Shown: positions 8,743 to 17,543, numbered from the stretch's first letter. The stretch: DNA of 64,000 nt from Serratia sp. M24T3 (GCF_000257645.1 NZ_AJHJ01000002.1:248001-312000); one strand, 5' to 3'. Program-made: numbers and translations. Notes: generated by a model from the sequence alone, not told the origin.

Positions 8743-9870
8743 ATGAGTGATAAGCAAACCAAAAACGCAGCACTTACAACCGCTTTAGCATTTCATTACC
8801 AAGTTTTAATAGGACTTGACAAATGTTTTTCTCTAAAAGATGAGCAATCCATTTGGTTTGAAAAAGATGGCGATGTCAGTCTTGTTAGCAATAAGATTGA
8901 TAAATCTTCACAAACAGAGGTGAAGAACTACGCTGCCACTCTGACCGATCATCATGAAAACCTATGGAATACATTGAAGAACTGGCTTGATGTTAATTTC
9001 AAGCATGAAAATTATAGTGTTTTGATCCTACATACTACTCAAGCTTTCGGCTCAACAACTCGACTAGAGAAATGGAATTCTTTACCGCCTGAAGGCCGTC
9101 TTCAAATCCTTAAAGATATATTTGCTGAGAGATCTAAGGAAGAATTAGAAGCGGAGAATCCTAAAAATATTGTCAAATTACAAAAAAAAGTAATGGCGTC
9201 TCAGAATGAAAAATTGCTAGATATAATCACAAAGGTGACACTTTTTACTGAGGCTGACGATCTGGAAGCTTTAAGAGAAAAAATCTTAATGAAGCCTATT
9301 GGTATACCTAAATATAATTTAGAACGCTACCTCGAAGGCCTGGTTGGATTTGTTTATGAGCAAGCTAGTAATTGCACGTGGGAGATTAGCAGAAAGTTAT
9401 TTAGTGCCAAATGTGAAGAGCTCACTGCATTTTTTCATAAAAGAGAATTTACTTTTCCGCCATTTAATGGTTATGATCCAACCAATGTGGAGATAGAAAA
9501 ATATCAGGATAAGCTCTTCGTTAAAAAAATCATAGATATCGATCATCACGCAATGATTTCTGATGCTATAGGTAATTGGGTAGAGTTACAAAACTCATTA
9601 ATTGAAGAGCTAGATGAATATCCTTTATATGCAAAAAAAACAAAAGCATATCAAAAACAGATTATAAAACGTTTTATCATTAATTACTCTTCAGCACAAT
9701 TAACTGTAAATGATCCATTGAAAGATTCAAAAATCTTGTATAACAATACAATTAACGAGATGCCATTCAACATGGGAAATGACATTCCACCAATTGAATA
9801 CAAAAACGGACTCATTCATGATGCTATGGACGATGACGAAAAAAATATAAAATGGAAGGTTGAACCATGA
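8743..9870 (+). CDS. ABC-three-component system nuclease-like effector
   Basis: 375 residues with a strong ribosome site (AGGGAGG) before ATG 8743. The N-terminal 70 residues look like a Cap4/DUF4297-type dsDNA endonuclease: a helix ALTTALAFHYQ, E40, D44, then the TEVK motif with E59 and K61, which fits a PD-(D/E)XK active site. The rest is helical and charged and probably contacts its partners. It overlaps the next gene by four bases, and the third gene is a DUF3732 ATPase, the layout of ABC-3C systems proposed to act in phage or plasmid defence. The coding sequence is clearly more AT-rich than the ICE backbone, pointing to separate acquisition. Function is inferred from family and operon. 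Confidence 0.7.
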   Translation: MSDKQTKNAALTTALAFHYQVLIGLDKCFSLKDEQSIWFEKDGDVSLVSNKIDKSSQTEVKNYAATLTDHHENLWNTLKNWLDVNFKHENYSVLILHTTQAFGSTTRLEKWNSLPPEGRLQILKDIFAERSKEELEAENPKNIVKLQKKVMASQNEKLLDIITKVTLFTEADDLEALREKILMKPIGIPKYNLERYLEGLVGFVYEQASNCTWEISRKLFSAKCEELTAFFHKREFTFPPFNGYDPTNVEIEKYQDKLFVKKIIDIDHHAMISDAIGNWVELQNSLIEELDEYPLYAKKTKAYQKQIIKRFIINYSSAQLTVNDPLKDSKILYNNTINEMPFNMGNDIPPIEYKNGLIHDAMDDDEKNIKWKVEP

Positions 9871-10331
9871 GCGGAATTATCGATTCATTATACCAATTAA
9901 AGTACAATCCCTTCAAATTTAGTGAGTATTTTGTTTCGTTTTACTCATCTCTAAATAAAGTGGAAAATAATTTAATCCTAGCACCATTGGTCATTCCACT
10001 TTGTACTCATTCAATTTTTCAAACTAAACTTCAAGGTGCTGTTTTTGGAGATAGCAAAAAAAGTACTATGTGGTCAATATTCAATGACAGAGCTAAATTC
10101 TATGATCTACAAGAACGACTGGAAGAGTTTAAACATATTACAGCACAAAGTATTCAGCATTGCTTAATTAACGACTGGCTAATAATTGATACCGAGAGCC
10201 TTACATTATACAGCGAAGATAGTTCAAAAAAATCAATTATATCGCATAAAAGTGCAATAAGCTTAGCAAAATTATTTAGTAATCATTCAGTAATTGAAAT
10301 ATTTGATTTCTTTGGAGTAAAACCACAATGA
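9867..10331 (+). CDS. ABC-three-component system middle component
   Basis: 154 residues, overlapping the upstream nuclease-like gene (ATGA) and the downstream ATPase gene, so translation of all three is coupled. The protein is mixed helix and strand, without signal or membrane segments, starting SGIIDSLYQLKYNPFKF. This start is typical of the small middle components of ABC-3C systems, which link the effector to the SMC-like ATPase. I recognise it by operon position, length and general character, not by a catalytic motif. Confidence 0.6.
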   Translation: MSGIIDSLYQLKYNPFKFSEYFVSFYSSLNKVENNLILAPLVIPLCTHSIFQTKLQGAVFGDSKKSTMWSIFNDRAKFYDLQERLEEFKHITAQSIQHCLINDWLIIDTESLTLYSEDSSKKSIISHKSAISLAKLFSNHSVIEIFDFFGVKPQ

Positions 10332-12355
10332 AGACATTTATCTATGAAATGGGCGTTATTGATAAAATAGGCAATAAGCACCCTGTTTATTTCAAAGAAG
10401 GGCTTAATGTCGTAACAGGTAAATCATCTACAGGGAAAAGTGCATTAATAGAGATTTTCGATTATTGCTTCGGTAGCGATGAATATACCGTTCCTAAAGG
10501 GGTGATTACGGATAGTGCAGCACTATACTACTTGTTTATAAAAATAGATGGGCAAAATATGGTGATAGCTAGGCGCCCTGACATTAACAATAAAGCATTT
10601 TTTCGCAGGGAAGAATCGTACTCCGCCGATACAATTAATGCTAATTACTTTGACAAGAATCTTTATATCGACATAGAAAGTTATAAAAAATTTATCACTG
10701 GATTTTTTTTGGATATGGATGATGTTGATGTCTCCTTATCGGCTAAGTCTAACCGGAAATTTAATAGTAAGGCACCTACTCCATCTATTCGAAGTTTTAC
10801 CTCATTTATGCTGCAACATCAAAACCTTGTAGCAAACAAACATGCATTGTTCTATCGGTTTGATGAAAAAGAAAAAAGAGATCAGGTCATAGAACATACA
10901 AAAATATTTCTCGGTTTAGTCGATCAAGAATTTTTTATTCTATCGCAAGAAAAAGAGAGGTTATCCCTAGAGTTTAATAAATTGCATCGGGAAAAAGAAA
11001 ACAATGCACGTGTCGCTTCCAAACAAAAACAGAGACTTGCTCCTGTGCTCAATCAATTGTATGCCATGATGGGTTTCAAAAACGAACCTATTCCGCTAAA
11101 TATAATTCTAATAAATCCCCGCGATGCCAAAGAAAGATTGGACAAAATAATCATTCCTGAAAAAATAAACTACAACTCTAATGCAACAGTTGAATATTAT
11201 AACCACCTAAAAACACAACTCAACTTAAAAGTTTCAGCATTAAGAAAACTCCAAAGACAAGCTTCATCCATTAGTAAAAACATTGAAGAAGAAAGACGTT
11301 TATTTACTAATGGTAGCAAAATGAAATGGGAAGAGAAAATACAAATAGCTTCTTCTGTATGTCCATTCTGCCATACCCAAAATAATGAATTATTACACAG
11401 TGCAAAAAGATTACAATATGCTATTACTAAAGTGGTTCATAATCTTTCACACATTAAACCCATGAAAGCAAAATTTGAATCATCACTGATTGATGTAAAG
11501 CGTAAAATCGGAGAATTAAAAAATGAAATTACACCTCTAAATGAACAAATCTTAGTAATAGAAACATCAGAAAAACAAATATCTGAACAAAAAAGCTTAT
11601 ATGAGACGATACTTGTAGTAAAAGCAAGATTATTTATGTTATTGGAAGGAATTAGTTTAGGGGATGATATTGAACTGGATAAGAACATTGAATTTATAAA
11701 AAATGATATTTATAAAATTGATAAAAAACTAGCAGAATATGATATTAAAAAAGGCATTGAAAATGCCAACTTAAAAATAAATGCATATATGGCTGATATA
11801 GGAAAACACTTTGAGTTTGAGGAAAGCTACAGGCCAATTAATTTGCATTTCTCCTTCGAAACATTCGATCTCTACCATTTGACTGATAAAAAAGAAAAAA
11901 TTTATTTAAGGTCCATGGGTAGTGGCGCCAATTGGCTTTATAGTCATATTAGCCTATTCCTGGCCTTGCATCGCTATTTCGCAGAGCTAGGAAAAAAATG
12001 TTCAATACCCTCCATATTATTTTTAGACCAACCAACTCAAGTATATTTTCCTAACTTTAGAAGAGATGAATCGGTAACATTCAATGATGCTAAAGTAGCA
12101 GAAAGAAGCGACAGAGGTAAAAATGAACGAGATCTTGATGATGACATCAAAGCTGTAGAAAATTTATTCAGCCAATTATCTTCATATTGTGATGAAATTA
12201 AGATTTCTACTGGTTTCGCACCTCAAATAATTGTCACTGACCATGCAGATGACCTCATACTATCCAACGGCATTGAGTTCGAATCGTTAGTCAATGGAAA
12301 TCGATGGAGGAATAGAGGTTTAATCAATCCAGTTCCAAATATGGGGTTATCGTAG
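10328..12355 (+). CDS. DUF3732 SMC/Rad50-like ATPase of an ABC-3C system
   Basis: 675 residues. Walker A is GKSSTGKS at 31-38. Long charged coiled-coil stretches (about 200-340 and 365-490) flank a CPFC pair at 345-348 that resembles the Rad50 zinc hook. An ABC signature-like region (SMGSGANWLYSH), Walker B (SILFLDQPTQ) and a switch histidine (VTDHAD) follow near the C-terminus. This matches DUF3732 proteins, the ATPase component of ABC-three-component systems, predicted to sense DNA or its ends and trigger the nuclease partner. It closes the operon begun at 8743. Anti-phage activity of this particular version is inference. Confidence 0.8.
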   Translation: MKTFIYEMGVIDKIGNKHPVYFKEGLNVVTGKSSTGKSALIEIFDYCFGSDEYTVPKGVITDSAALYYLFIKIDGQNMVIARRPDINNKAFFRREESYSADTINANYFDKNLYIDIESYKKFITGFFLDMDDVDVSLSAKSNRKFNSKAPTPSIRSFTSFMLQHQNLVANKHALFYRFDEKEKRDQVIEHTKIFLGLVDQEFFILSQEKERLSLEFNKLHREKENNARVASKQKQRLAPVLNQLYAMMGFKNEPIPLNIILINPRDAKERLDKIIIPEKINYNSNATVEYYNHLKTQLNLKVSALRKLQRQASSISKNIEEERRLFTNGSKMKWEEKIQIASSVCPFCHTQNNELLHSAKRLQYAITKVVHNLSHIKPMKAKFESSLIDVKRKIGELKNEITPLNEQILVIETSEKQISEQKSLYETILVVKARLFMLLEGISLGDDIELDKNIEFIKNDIYKIDKKLAEYDIKKGIENANLKINAYMADIGKHFEFEESYRPINLHFSFETFDLYHLTDKKEKIYLRSMGSGANWLYSHISLFLALHRYFAELGKKCSIPSILFLDQPTQVYFPNFRRDESVTFNDAKVAERSDRGKNERDLDDDIKAVENLFSQLSSYCDEIKISTGFAPQIIVTDHADDLILSNGIEFESLVNGNRWRNRGLINPVPNMGLS

Positions 12356-12443
12356 AATCACCGTGACAACATTTTACAAGGATGGTAAGCAAAAGGCTGA
12401 AGTCGCAACAACTTGATGGCTACGACTAGACCATATAGGGGAA

Positions 12444-13703
12444 ATGATGGAAACTTTTCACAATCCAGATCGGTTCATGTCCGACCTACGACAGGTTCTT
12501 TCGCAGGGTCGTAAAAGGATAGGTTTGCTCATCGGTGCAGGAGCACCACTTGCTGTACGTGTAAATGAAAATAATCAAATCGACCCGCAGGGCAGTTCCT
12601 TAATCCCAGGTGTTGAGGAGCTGACCATCCGGGCAATTTCTGGCCTTTCTGGCAACCAAGCTGCTGCAGTTGATGCAATTAAAAAAAGCTTGGGTGATAA
12701 AGCAAATATTGAATCTATCCTCTCACGCATTCGTTTATTGCAGCAGGCATTAGGCGATACAGAAGTTCAAGGGCTAGATTCGGATGGTTATAAAGAGCTA
12801 GGAAAGGAAATATGCAAAAGAATTGGTGAAATTGTTGGTGTCAGTTTGCCAAAAGAGCGTACCCCCTATTCTGAGCTGATAGCTTGGATCACGGGAACAG
12901 TCCGTTCAAATTCTGTTGAAATATTTACAACAAATTATGATTTTCTTTTTGAAGAAGCATTCGAGAGAGTAAGAAGTCCTTATTTTGATGGGTTTTCAGG
13001 AGGTAGCAAACCCTTCTTCGATCCTGTATCCGTAGCCGGTGATGACTTACCTGCACGTTGGGCCAAATTATGGAAAATGCATGGTTCTCTGGGCTGGGCA
13101 CTAGAAGAAGGAGCGGTGGTTAGAGGACATGGAAAAGAAGCCACCGAACTCGTCTACCCTGACCATTTGAAGTATGACCTTACTCAAAAGCAGCCGTATT
13201 CAGCACTTTTCGAAAGATTGAAGCGATTTTTACTTACTCCAGACTCGCTTTTGTTGGCAATTGGATTTTCGTTTCGAGATGCTCATATTTGCGCAATTCT
13301 AGATGAAAGTCTGGCTATGAATGCTAATACTGCTGTATTGGCATTCCAATATCAGTTATTAGAAAAAGAAGATGCGGCTGTAAAATTAGCGAGCGATCGT
13401 CCTAATCTAAGTGTCTATGCAGCGGATGGTGCAGTAATTGGAGGTATTCCAGGAAATTGGCGCCCTGGAGAATTACCTAAAAACTGGGGAAGCATTCGTG
13501 AAAGCTTTTGGGCTGCTCGTTGGCCAAAGACCCCTCCGGTGTTTCTTTTGGGAGACTTTGCCGCTTTTTCCCGTTTTTGCGCTTTAGCCCAAGCAAATGA
13601 TCTGATTCTGCAATCACTCAAAAGAGATGAACCAGATACCACTGCTGATAAAAGCGATGACAACACAAGTCATGGTAATGAAACTGAGGAAACTAAGGAA
13701 TGA
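12444..13703 (+). CDS. SIR2-domain protein of a SIR2-HerA defence pair
   Basis: 419 residues. SIR2-like motifs appear in order: IGAGAP at 30-35 (nucleotide loop), TTNYD at 162-166, KMHGS at 211-215 (candidate catalytic His213) and IGFSFRDAH at 273-281. A long helical insert lies at about 60-130 and a C-terminal extension ends in an acidic, Ser/Asp-rich tail. SIR2-domain defence proteins deplete NAD+ when their partner senses phage. The stop overlaps the HerA gene start (ATGA), so the two are coupled. ATG 12444 is followed at once by another ATG; either can be the start. Confidence 0.85.
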   Translation: MMETFHNPDRFMSDLRQVLSQGRKRIGLLIGAGAPLAVRVNENNQIDPQGSSLIPGVEELTIRAISGLSGNQAAAVDAIKKSLGDKANIESILSRIRLLQQALGDTEVQGLDSDGYKELGKEICKRIGEIVGVSLPKERTPYSELIAWITGTVRSNSVEIFTTNYDFLFEEAFERVRSPYFDGFSGGSKPFFDPVSVAGDDLPARWAKLWKMHGSLGWALEEGAVVRGHGKEATELVYPDHLKYDLTQKQPYSALFERLKRFLLTPDSLLLAIGFSFRDAHICAILDESLAMNANTAVLAFQYQLLEKEDAAVKLASDRPNLSVYAADGAVIGGIPGNWRPGELPKNWGSIRESFWAARWPKTPPVFLLGDFAAFSRFCALAQANDLILQSLKRDEPDTTADKSDDNTSHGNETEETKE

Positions 13704-15532
13704 ACAGCAATGACCCAACTTATTTAGGTATTGTTAGTGCCGTATCGGGAGCAACACTTACGGTGAAACTAGCTGAGTCCTTAGATTCTGGCTTTGCTTT
13801 AATTAGCGGGCATACATACCGTGTTGGTCAAGTTGGAAGTTTTGTTCGGATTCCTCAGGGATATCAAGATTTATTTGGAATTGTGTCCGATGTTGGAGCA
13901 ACAGCAGCACCAGTACCATCAGATGTTTCCGGCATCGACTCTGGAAGATGGATGAAAGTGCAGCTTGCGGGTGAAACCATTGGTGGTCAATTTGAGCGAG
14001 GTCTGAGCCAGCATCCCAATATCAATGACGCTGTACATTTAGTCACTGAATCTGATCTTCGGCGTATATATGGATCAATAGGCGATGACCAAGTCGTCAT
14101 AGGACATCTAGCAAGTGCTGAAAATATAGAGGTACGACTATCGCTAGACGCACTAGTCACTCGCCACTCCGCAATTCTTGGATCAACAGGGTCCGGTAAA
14201 TCTACTACTGTTGCAAGCCTCTTAAGATCTATTATTCGAAAAGATGAAAATCCTGGTTCTCCTGGCGCACGTATTCTCATGCTAGATATCCATGGGGAAT
14301 ATACTAAAGCGCTAGCAGATGTAGCAAAAGTTTATAGCGCAACACCTGGGCCTGGGCAAGAATCCTTATTTGTTCCTTATTGGGCCTTAGAGGCAGGAGA
14401 ACTACTCGACTTTATCGCGGGAGGGCTTTCAGAAGCAAACGAGATCGCATTTACTGATAAAATATCAGAATTAAAAGAAAAAAGTATTGCAAATTATCCT
14501 AAGGCAGGAGTTGATGCAAAAACTCTAACTGTCGATAGTCCGGTTCCTTTTAGCCTGAAGACGCTTTGGTATGAATTAATTGATATCGAAACCACAACTT
14601 ATGTCGGAAAAAATAGAGATGAACCTGCATTAGAAGAGGCAGGTGATGCTGAGACACTCATTGCACCAAAATACCAGCCACACGGCAATGGCTCTGCGCC
14701 TCCCTTCATAAATAATAGAGCCAAAGGTATACGGCGGCCCTTAAATTTGCTTCGTTCTCGTTTGCTTGATCGACGATATGACTTTCTTTTACATCCAGGA
14801 AATTGGGAACCTCGCCTTGATGGCGGAGTTGATAATGATCTTGACATACTCTTACAAGGGTGGCTTGGGCACGATAAGCAAATTACAATTTTGGACCTTT
14901 CTGGAGTACCAAGTACTGTCCTCACGCGCCTCATTGGATCTATCCTCAGGATCGTTTATGAAGCATTATTTTGGAGTAGAGAAAAATCAGAAGGTGGGGT
15001 TGAACGCCCATTGCTAATTGTAATGGAAGAAGCTCATCGCTATTTGAGCCCCGATGCGGGAACCGTGGCCTCTGAGGTCGTGAAACGTATCGCCAAAGAA
15101 GGCCGAAAGTATGGTGTCGGTGCTATGATAGTCTCCCAGCGCCCGGCAGAAGTTGACGAGACAGTATTGTCCCAGTGCGGAACAATCATTGCGCTGCGGT
15201 TGTCGAACCCCGCAGACCGTGCACGTGTCAAAGGAACTCTGCCAGATAACCTCGCTGGGCTGATGGATCTTCTACCGGTGCTACGAACTGGTGAAGCAAT
15301 TATCACTGGGGAGGCAGCTAGGCTTCCTGTGCGCTGTAGAGTTGCCTTGCCTCGCCGTGAACATCTACCCCGAAGCAACGACCCCAAAGTAACTGAGGCT
15401 TGGTCGAGGCGACGCGTGGCAGAAGGATATGATCGAGTAGTAGCATCTTGGCGTAGTCAAGAAACAACCGCTGTAATCCAAGAACTTGATATTACTCGTT
15501 CACCAATTGAAGATGACCCTGAGGAGGGCTGA
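13700..15532 (+). CDS. herA: HerA-like hexameric translocase of a SIR2-HerA pair
   Basis: 610 residues. An N-terminal HAS-barrel-like beta domain occupies about residues 1-100. The RecA-like FtsK/HerA ATPase core has Walker A GSTGSGKST (161-169), Walker B LLIVMEEAH (about 436-444), and a motif SQRPAEVD near 480 before the C-terminal lid. HerA proteins form hexamers, here expected to hold SIR2 subunits in a large complex as in described SIR2-HerA antiphage systems. Coupled to SIR2 upstream by a 4-base overlap and to the KTSC gene two bases downstream. Confidence 0.88.
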   Translation: MNSNDPTYLGIVSAVSGATLTVKLAESLDSGFALISGHTYRVGQVGSFVRIPQGYQDLFGIVSDVGATAAPVPSDVSGIDSGRWMKVQLAGETIGGQFERGLSQHPNINDAVHLVTESDLRRIYGSIGDDQVVIGHLASAENIEVRLSLDALVTRHSAILGSTGSGKSTTVASLLRSIIRKDENPGSPGARILMLDIHGEYTKALADVAKVYSATPGPGQESLFVPYWALEAGELLDFIAGGLSEANEIAFTDKISELKEKSIANYPKAGVDAKTLTVDSPVPFSLKTLWYELIDIETTTYVGKNRDEPALEEAGDAETLIAPKYQPHGNGSAPPFINNRAKGIRRPLNLLRSRLLDRRYDFLLHPGNWEPRLDGGVDNDLDILLQGWLGHDKQITILDLSGVPSTVLTRLIGSILRIVYEALFWSREKSEGGVERPLLIVMEEAHRYLSPDAGTVASEVVKRIAKEGRKYGVGAMIVSQRPAEVDETVLSQCGTIIALRLSNPADRARVKGTLPDNLAGLMDLLPVLRTGEAIITGEAARLPVRCRVALPRREHLPRSNDPKVTEAWSRRRVAEGYDRVVASWRSQETTAVIQELDITRSPIEDDPEEG

Positions 15533-15534
15533 GA

Positions 15535-15747
15535 ATGGAGCGTGATCTTGTATCTTCATCAAATATAATGTCTGCGGGATATGACCCTGACAATGAAACC
15601 CTAGAGATAGAGTTTAAAGGTGGTACTGTCTATCAATACTACAACGTGAATGCCCACCTATATGAGCAGTTCTCCGGTGCCGCCTCTAAGGGGCAGTTCT
15701 TCAATGCTAACATAAAGAACTCTTTCCCATTTTCAAGAGTTGGATGA
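15535..15747 (+). CDS. KTSC-domain small protein
   Basis: 70 residues, starting two bases after the HerA stop with AGGAGGG immediately upstream. The whole protein is a KTSC-type domain: SSNIMSAGYDPDNETLEIEF, then a VYQYYNV strand, YEQF helix and a final KGQFFNANIKN turn. The domain is known from the C-terminus of some lysyl-tRNA synthetases and as stand-alone proteins of unknown role. Tight coupling suggests it belongs functionally to the SIR2-HerA operon, perhaps as regulator or nucleic-acid sensor; that is inference. Confidence 0.75.
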   Translation: MERDLVSSSNIMSAGYDPDNETLEIEFKGGTVYQYYNVNAHLYEQFSGAASKGQFFNANIKNSFPFSRVG

Positions 15748-16173
15748 TTTCAAACGTGTTGCCCAACTAGCAACACGTACTCTATTGCGTTAAAAATTTT
15801 TATATTAATTTAATTCATAAAAATCAACCCACTGGAGTATTTATCATGCTTTATGCACGACGACTGACTAAATGGGAATAATCAGTATGTCGGAAGAACT
15901 CTAAAAGTGAATGGTTCGGTTTAGCGGAATACTTATACTGGCACTGAGCAGACTGTCGGATCTCTTTGTACATAATTCCAGGGCAGACTCTTCGATGCTC
16001 GCTTTGGCTACGCTTCCCTTGCGGTGGACACCATACTAGCGATCACCACCTATATCAAAGAGCTCTAACTAGTTTTTTGCAACCCATGTCGAATGGTGGT
16101 CATTTTGGTGGTCTTGACAGGAAGTTATTTTTGATTTAGCTTAAATATTAGCCAGTTAATGGCAAAGGCGATC
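15748..16173. other. Terminal non-coding stretch of the ICE
   Basis: No intact gene between the KTSC stop and the attachment site. Short frames on both strands are broken by stops. The repeated phrase GGTGGTC at 16095 and 16107 is the only small repeat I see. I could not identify a parent gene. Confidence 0.4.
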
Positions 16174-16189
16174 CCAGTCAGAGGAGCCA
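16174..16189 (+). other. Attachment site: tRNA-Asn 3'-end repeat
   Basis: The 16 bases CCAGTCAGAGGAGCCA match the 3' end of enterobacterial tRNA-Asn and the core direct repeat of the Yersinia HPI and ICEKp1 attachment sites. No other tRNA part is present upstream, so this is an att copy (attR-type) and not a complete tRNA gene. It marks the end of the ICE and, because an integrase remnant follows, may also be the attL of a second element. Confidence 0.8.
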
Positions 16190-16196
16190 TATTTAG

Positions 16197-16230
16197 AAAA
16201 GCCCGCACAAGGAAACTTGCGCGGGCTTTT
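16197..16230 (+). terminator. Intrinsic terminator next to the att site
   Basis: A 15-base stem with one mismatch (16197-16211 and 16216-16230, loop GAAA), GC-rich at the tip side and followed by T-run TTTTTGCTTTT. Its position just after the tRNA-Asn 3' repeat fits the native tRNA terminator carried with the site. Confidence 0.8.
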
Positions 16231-16370
16231 TGCTTTTCGAGCTTTACCCTTGCTGCACGCGCCTTCGTCGGTTATTCACTCTTCTCGGCCTATCCTCAAT
16301 TACCCCTCTGCATCGGGATAAATTGGGGGTCAGATTTGGGGTCATGTTGGTTCGATGACGGAGTGACCCC

Positions 16371-16721
16371 CAAATATCTCTTAATGCCAAAAAAATCAGA
16401 AAGTTAGAACCATCTAACAAACCCTTCAAAGTTTCCGATTCCCAAGGTCTGTATCATTCAGTCAATCCAGGCGGTTCACGTCTCTGATATCTCAAATATC
16501 GCATCAATAATAAAGAATCTCGCCTTGGCTTAGGTCCCTATCCACTTATCTCTCTCACTAATGCTCGTCAAAAGCGTGACGACATTCGCAGGCAGTTGGT
16601 GCAGAACATTAACCCTCTACAACAACGTATCAACGAAAAAGCAGTCAGCTCTCCGGAAAAGGTCTTTAAGACCGTGGCGCTAAGCTGGCATCACAATTTG
16701 ACCGGTCAGGTGCTTAGTTAG
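16371..16721 (+). pseudogene. Degenerate P4-type integrase, N-terminal fragment
   Basis: One frame (starting near 16371) encodes the typical beginning of a P4-family tyrosine recombinase: KKIRKLEPSNKPFKVSDSQG, then VNPGGSRL, a TGA at 16485 where family members have Trp, and on with YLKYRIN, ESRLGLGPYPLISL and NARQKRDDIRRQL. Similarity fades after ALSWHHN and a stop comes at 16719. The catalytic domain is absent. No clean start is visible in frame. It lies about 180 bases after the tRNA-Asn repeat, where such integrases sit, so it is the relic of a second island at this site. Confidence 0.8.
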
Positions 16722-17196
16722 GCGCACAGGAAAAGTGACATTGTTGTCATCGAGAGAATAACAAGATTTGGTTTGACCGATTTTTGTGTTAATTGCTTTC
16801 TCAAAATCGCCTTTTTCACCACATTCCGCCAGAACCACAAGCAGTCTGTTTAACCAATTGATAGAATTGAATTATTTTAGCTGTTCGTCATATCGTTTAT
16901 ATCGATCAATAGAAAACATTTAATAGTTTTAATTTATCAAATAACAACAATCGATCGTTATAAGCAATTCAATAACCGATCAATAAATCATTATTAATCG
17001 TCATAAACTATCGATGTTAATATATTGATCTTTTAAATCAATTGAATGCCGATGGCAGTGTGCAATGAACCACCACAGTATGTGTGTTTTAGGTAGATGT
17101 TTGAGAAGTTCAGAAATGAAGCAACACGCCAAAATAGATGTGCTGCCATGAGGAAAAAACAACAGTTATCTACCCAATTTCTGAGTCAGAAAAGTA
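16722..17196. other. AT-rich stretch without a recognised gene
   Basis: Follows the integrase relic. The part from about 16870 to 17040 is very AT-rich with several ATCGAT-like words. A plus-strand frame at 17097-17375 is rejected because it is antisense to a decayed CPCC gene and has no ribosome site. I see no RNA gene here. Confidence 0.4.
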
Positions 17197-17393
17197 TTAT
17201 TCAACTTCTCGTCCTTCTTGATAAGCTTTGCGGGATTCATTTAAACTCATTACATTGGCTCCTCCTGCATAGTTTGGATCTTCTGATTGAATGGGATCAT
17301 CCTCCCAATTACAAACTGGGCATATTTCATAGCTTCCTTCTTCTAAAACTCATGCTTTTTACAGCAAGGACATAAATTAATAGCGCTAATCAT
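17197..17393 (-). pseudogene. Cysteine-rich CPCC-family protein, frameshifted
   Basis: Reading leftward from ATG 17393 gives CPCCKKHEF and then a stop. The next frame resumes with LEEGSYEICPVCNWEDDP and runs through SEDPNYAGGANVMSLNESR to a stop at 17197. This is the CPCC family (two CxxC pairs, zinc ribbon-like), often found beside polymorphic toxins, where it is a candidate immunity protein. The one-base frame change makes the gene inactive unless the base count is a sequencing artefact. It overlaps the end of a toxin tail remnant upstream. Confidence 0.65.
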
Positions 17394-17493
17394 TTTTTTT
17401 CTCCCAATATTCCATCCTACTTTTAGGTTTAAACATCGTTTTCGGAACACCATCTTTTGTTTTCACAGAAAAAGTACTTGTCGAAGGCTTCTT
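17386..17493 (-). pseudogene. Remnant of a polymorphic toxin C-terminus
   Basis: A 35-codon open stretch following an in-frame TAA encodes TFSVKTKDGVPKTMFKPKSR and ends in YWEKKND, which reads like the extreme C-terminus of a nuclease-type polymorphic toxin. Its stop overlaps the start region of the CPCC gene, the usual toxin-immunity spacing. The upstream part of the toxin is missing. Identity as a toxin tail is inference from composition and position. Confidence 0.45.
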
Positions 17494-17543
17494 TTAATAT
17501 CAGGGATACATATCTCTTGAAAAGAGTTATTAAGAAATAGTTT

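Noticed and set aside
14766-15017. Plus-strand frame inside herA
   Set aside because: Overlaps the HerA ATPase core between Walker A and B; no ribosome site.
16150-16189. Complete tRNA-Asn gene
   Set aside because: Only the last 16 bases match; no anticodon stem or 5' part upstream.
17097-17375. Plus-strand frame of 92 codons
   Set aside because: Antisense to the decayed CPCC gene, no ribosome site, hydrophobic low-complexity translation.
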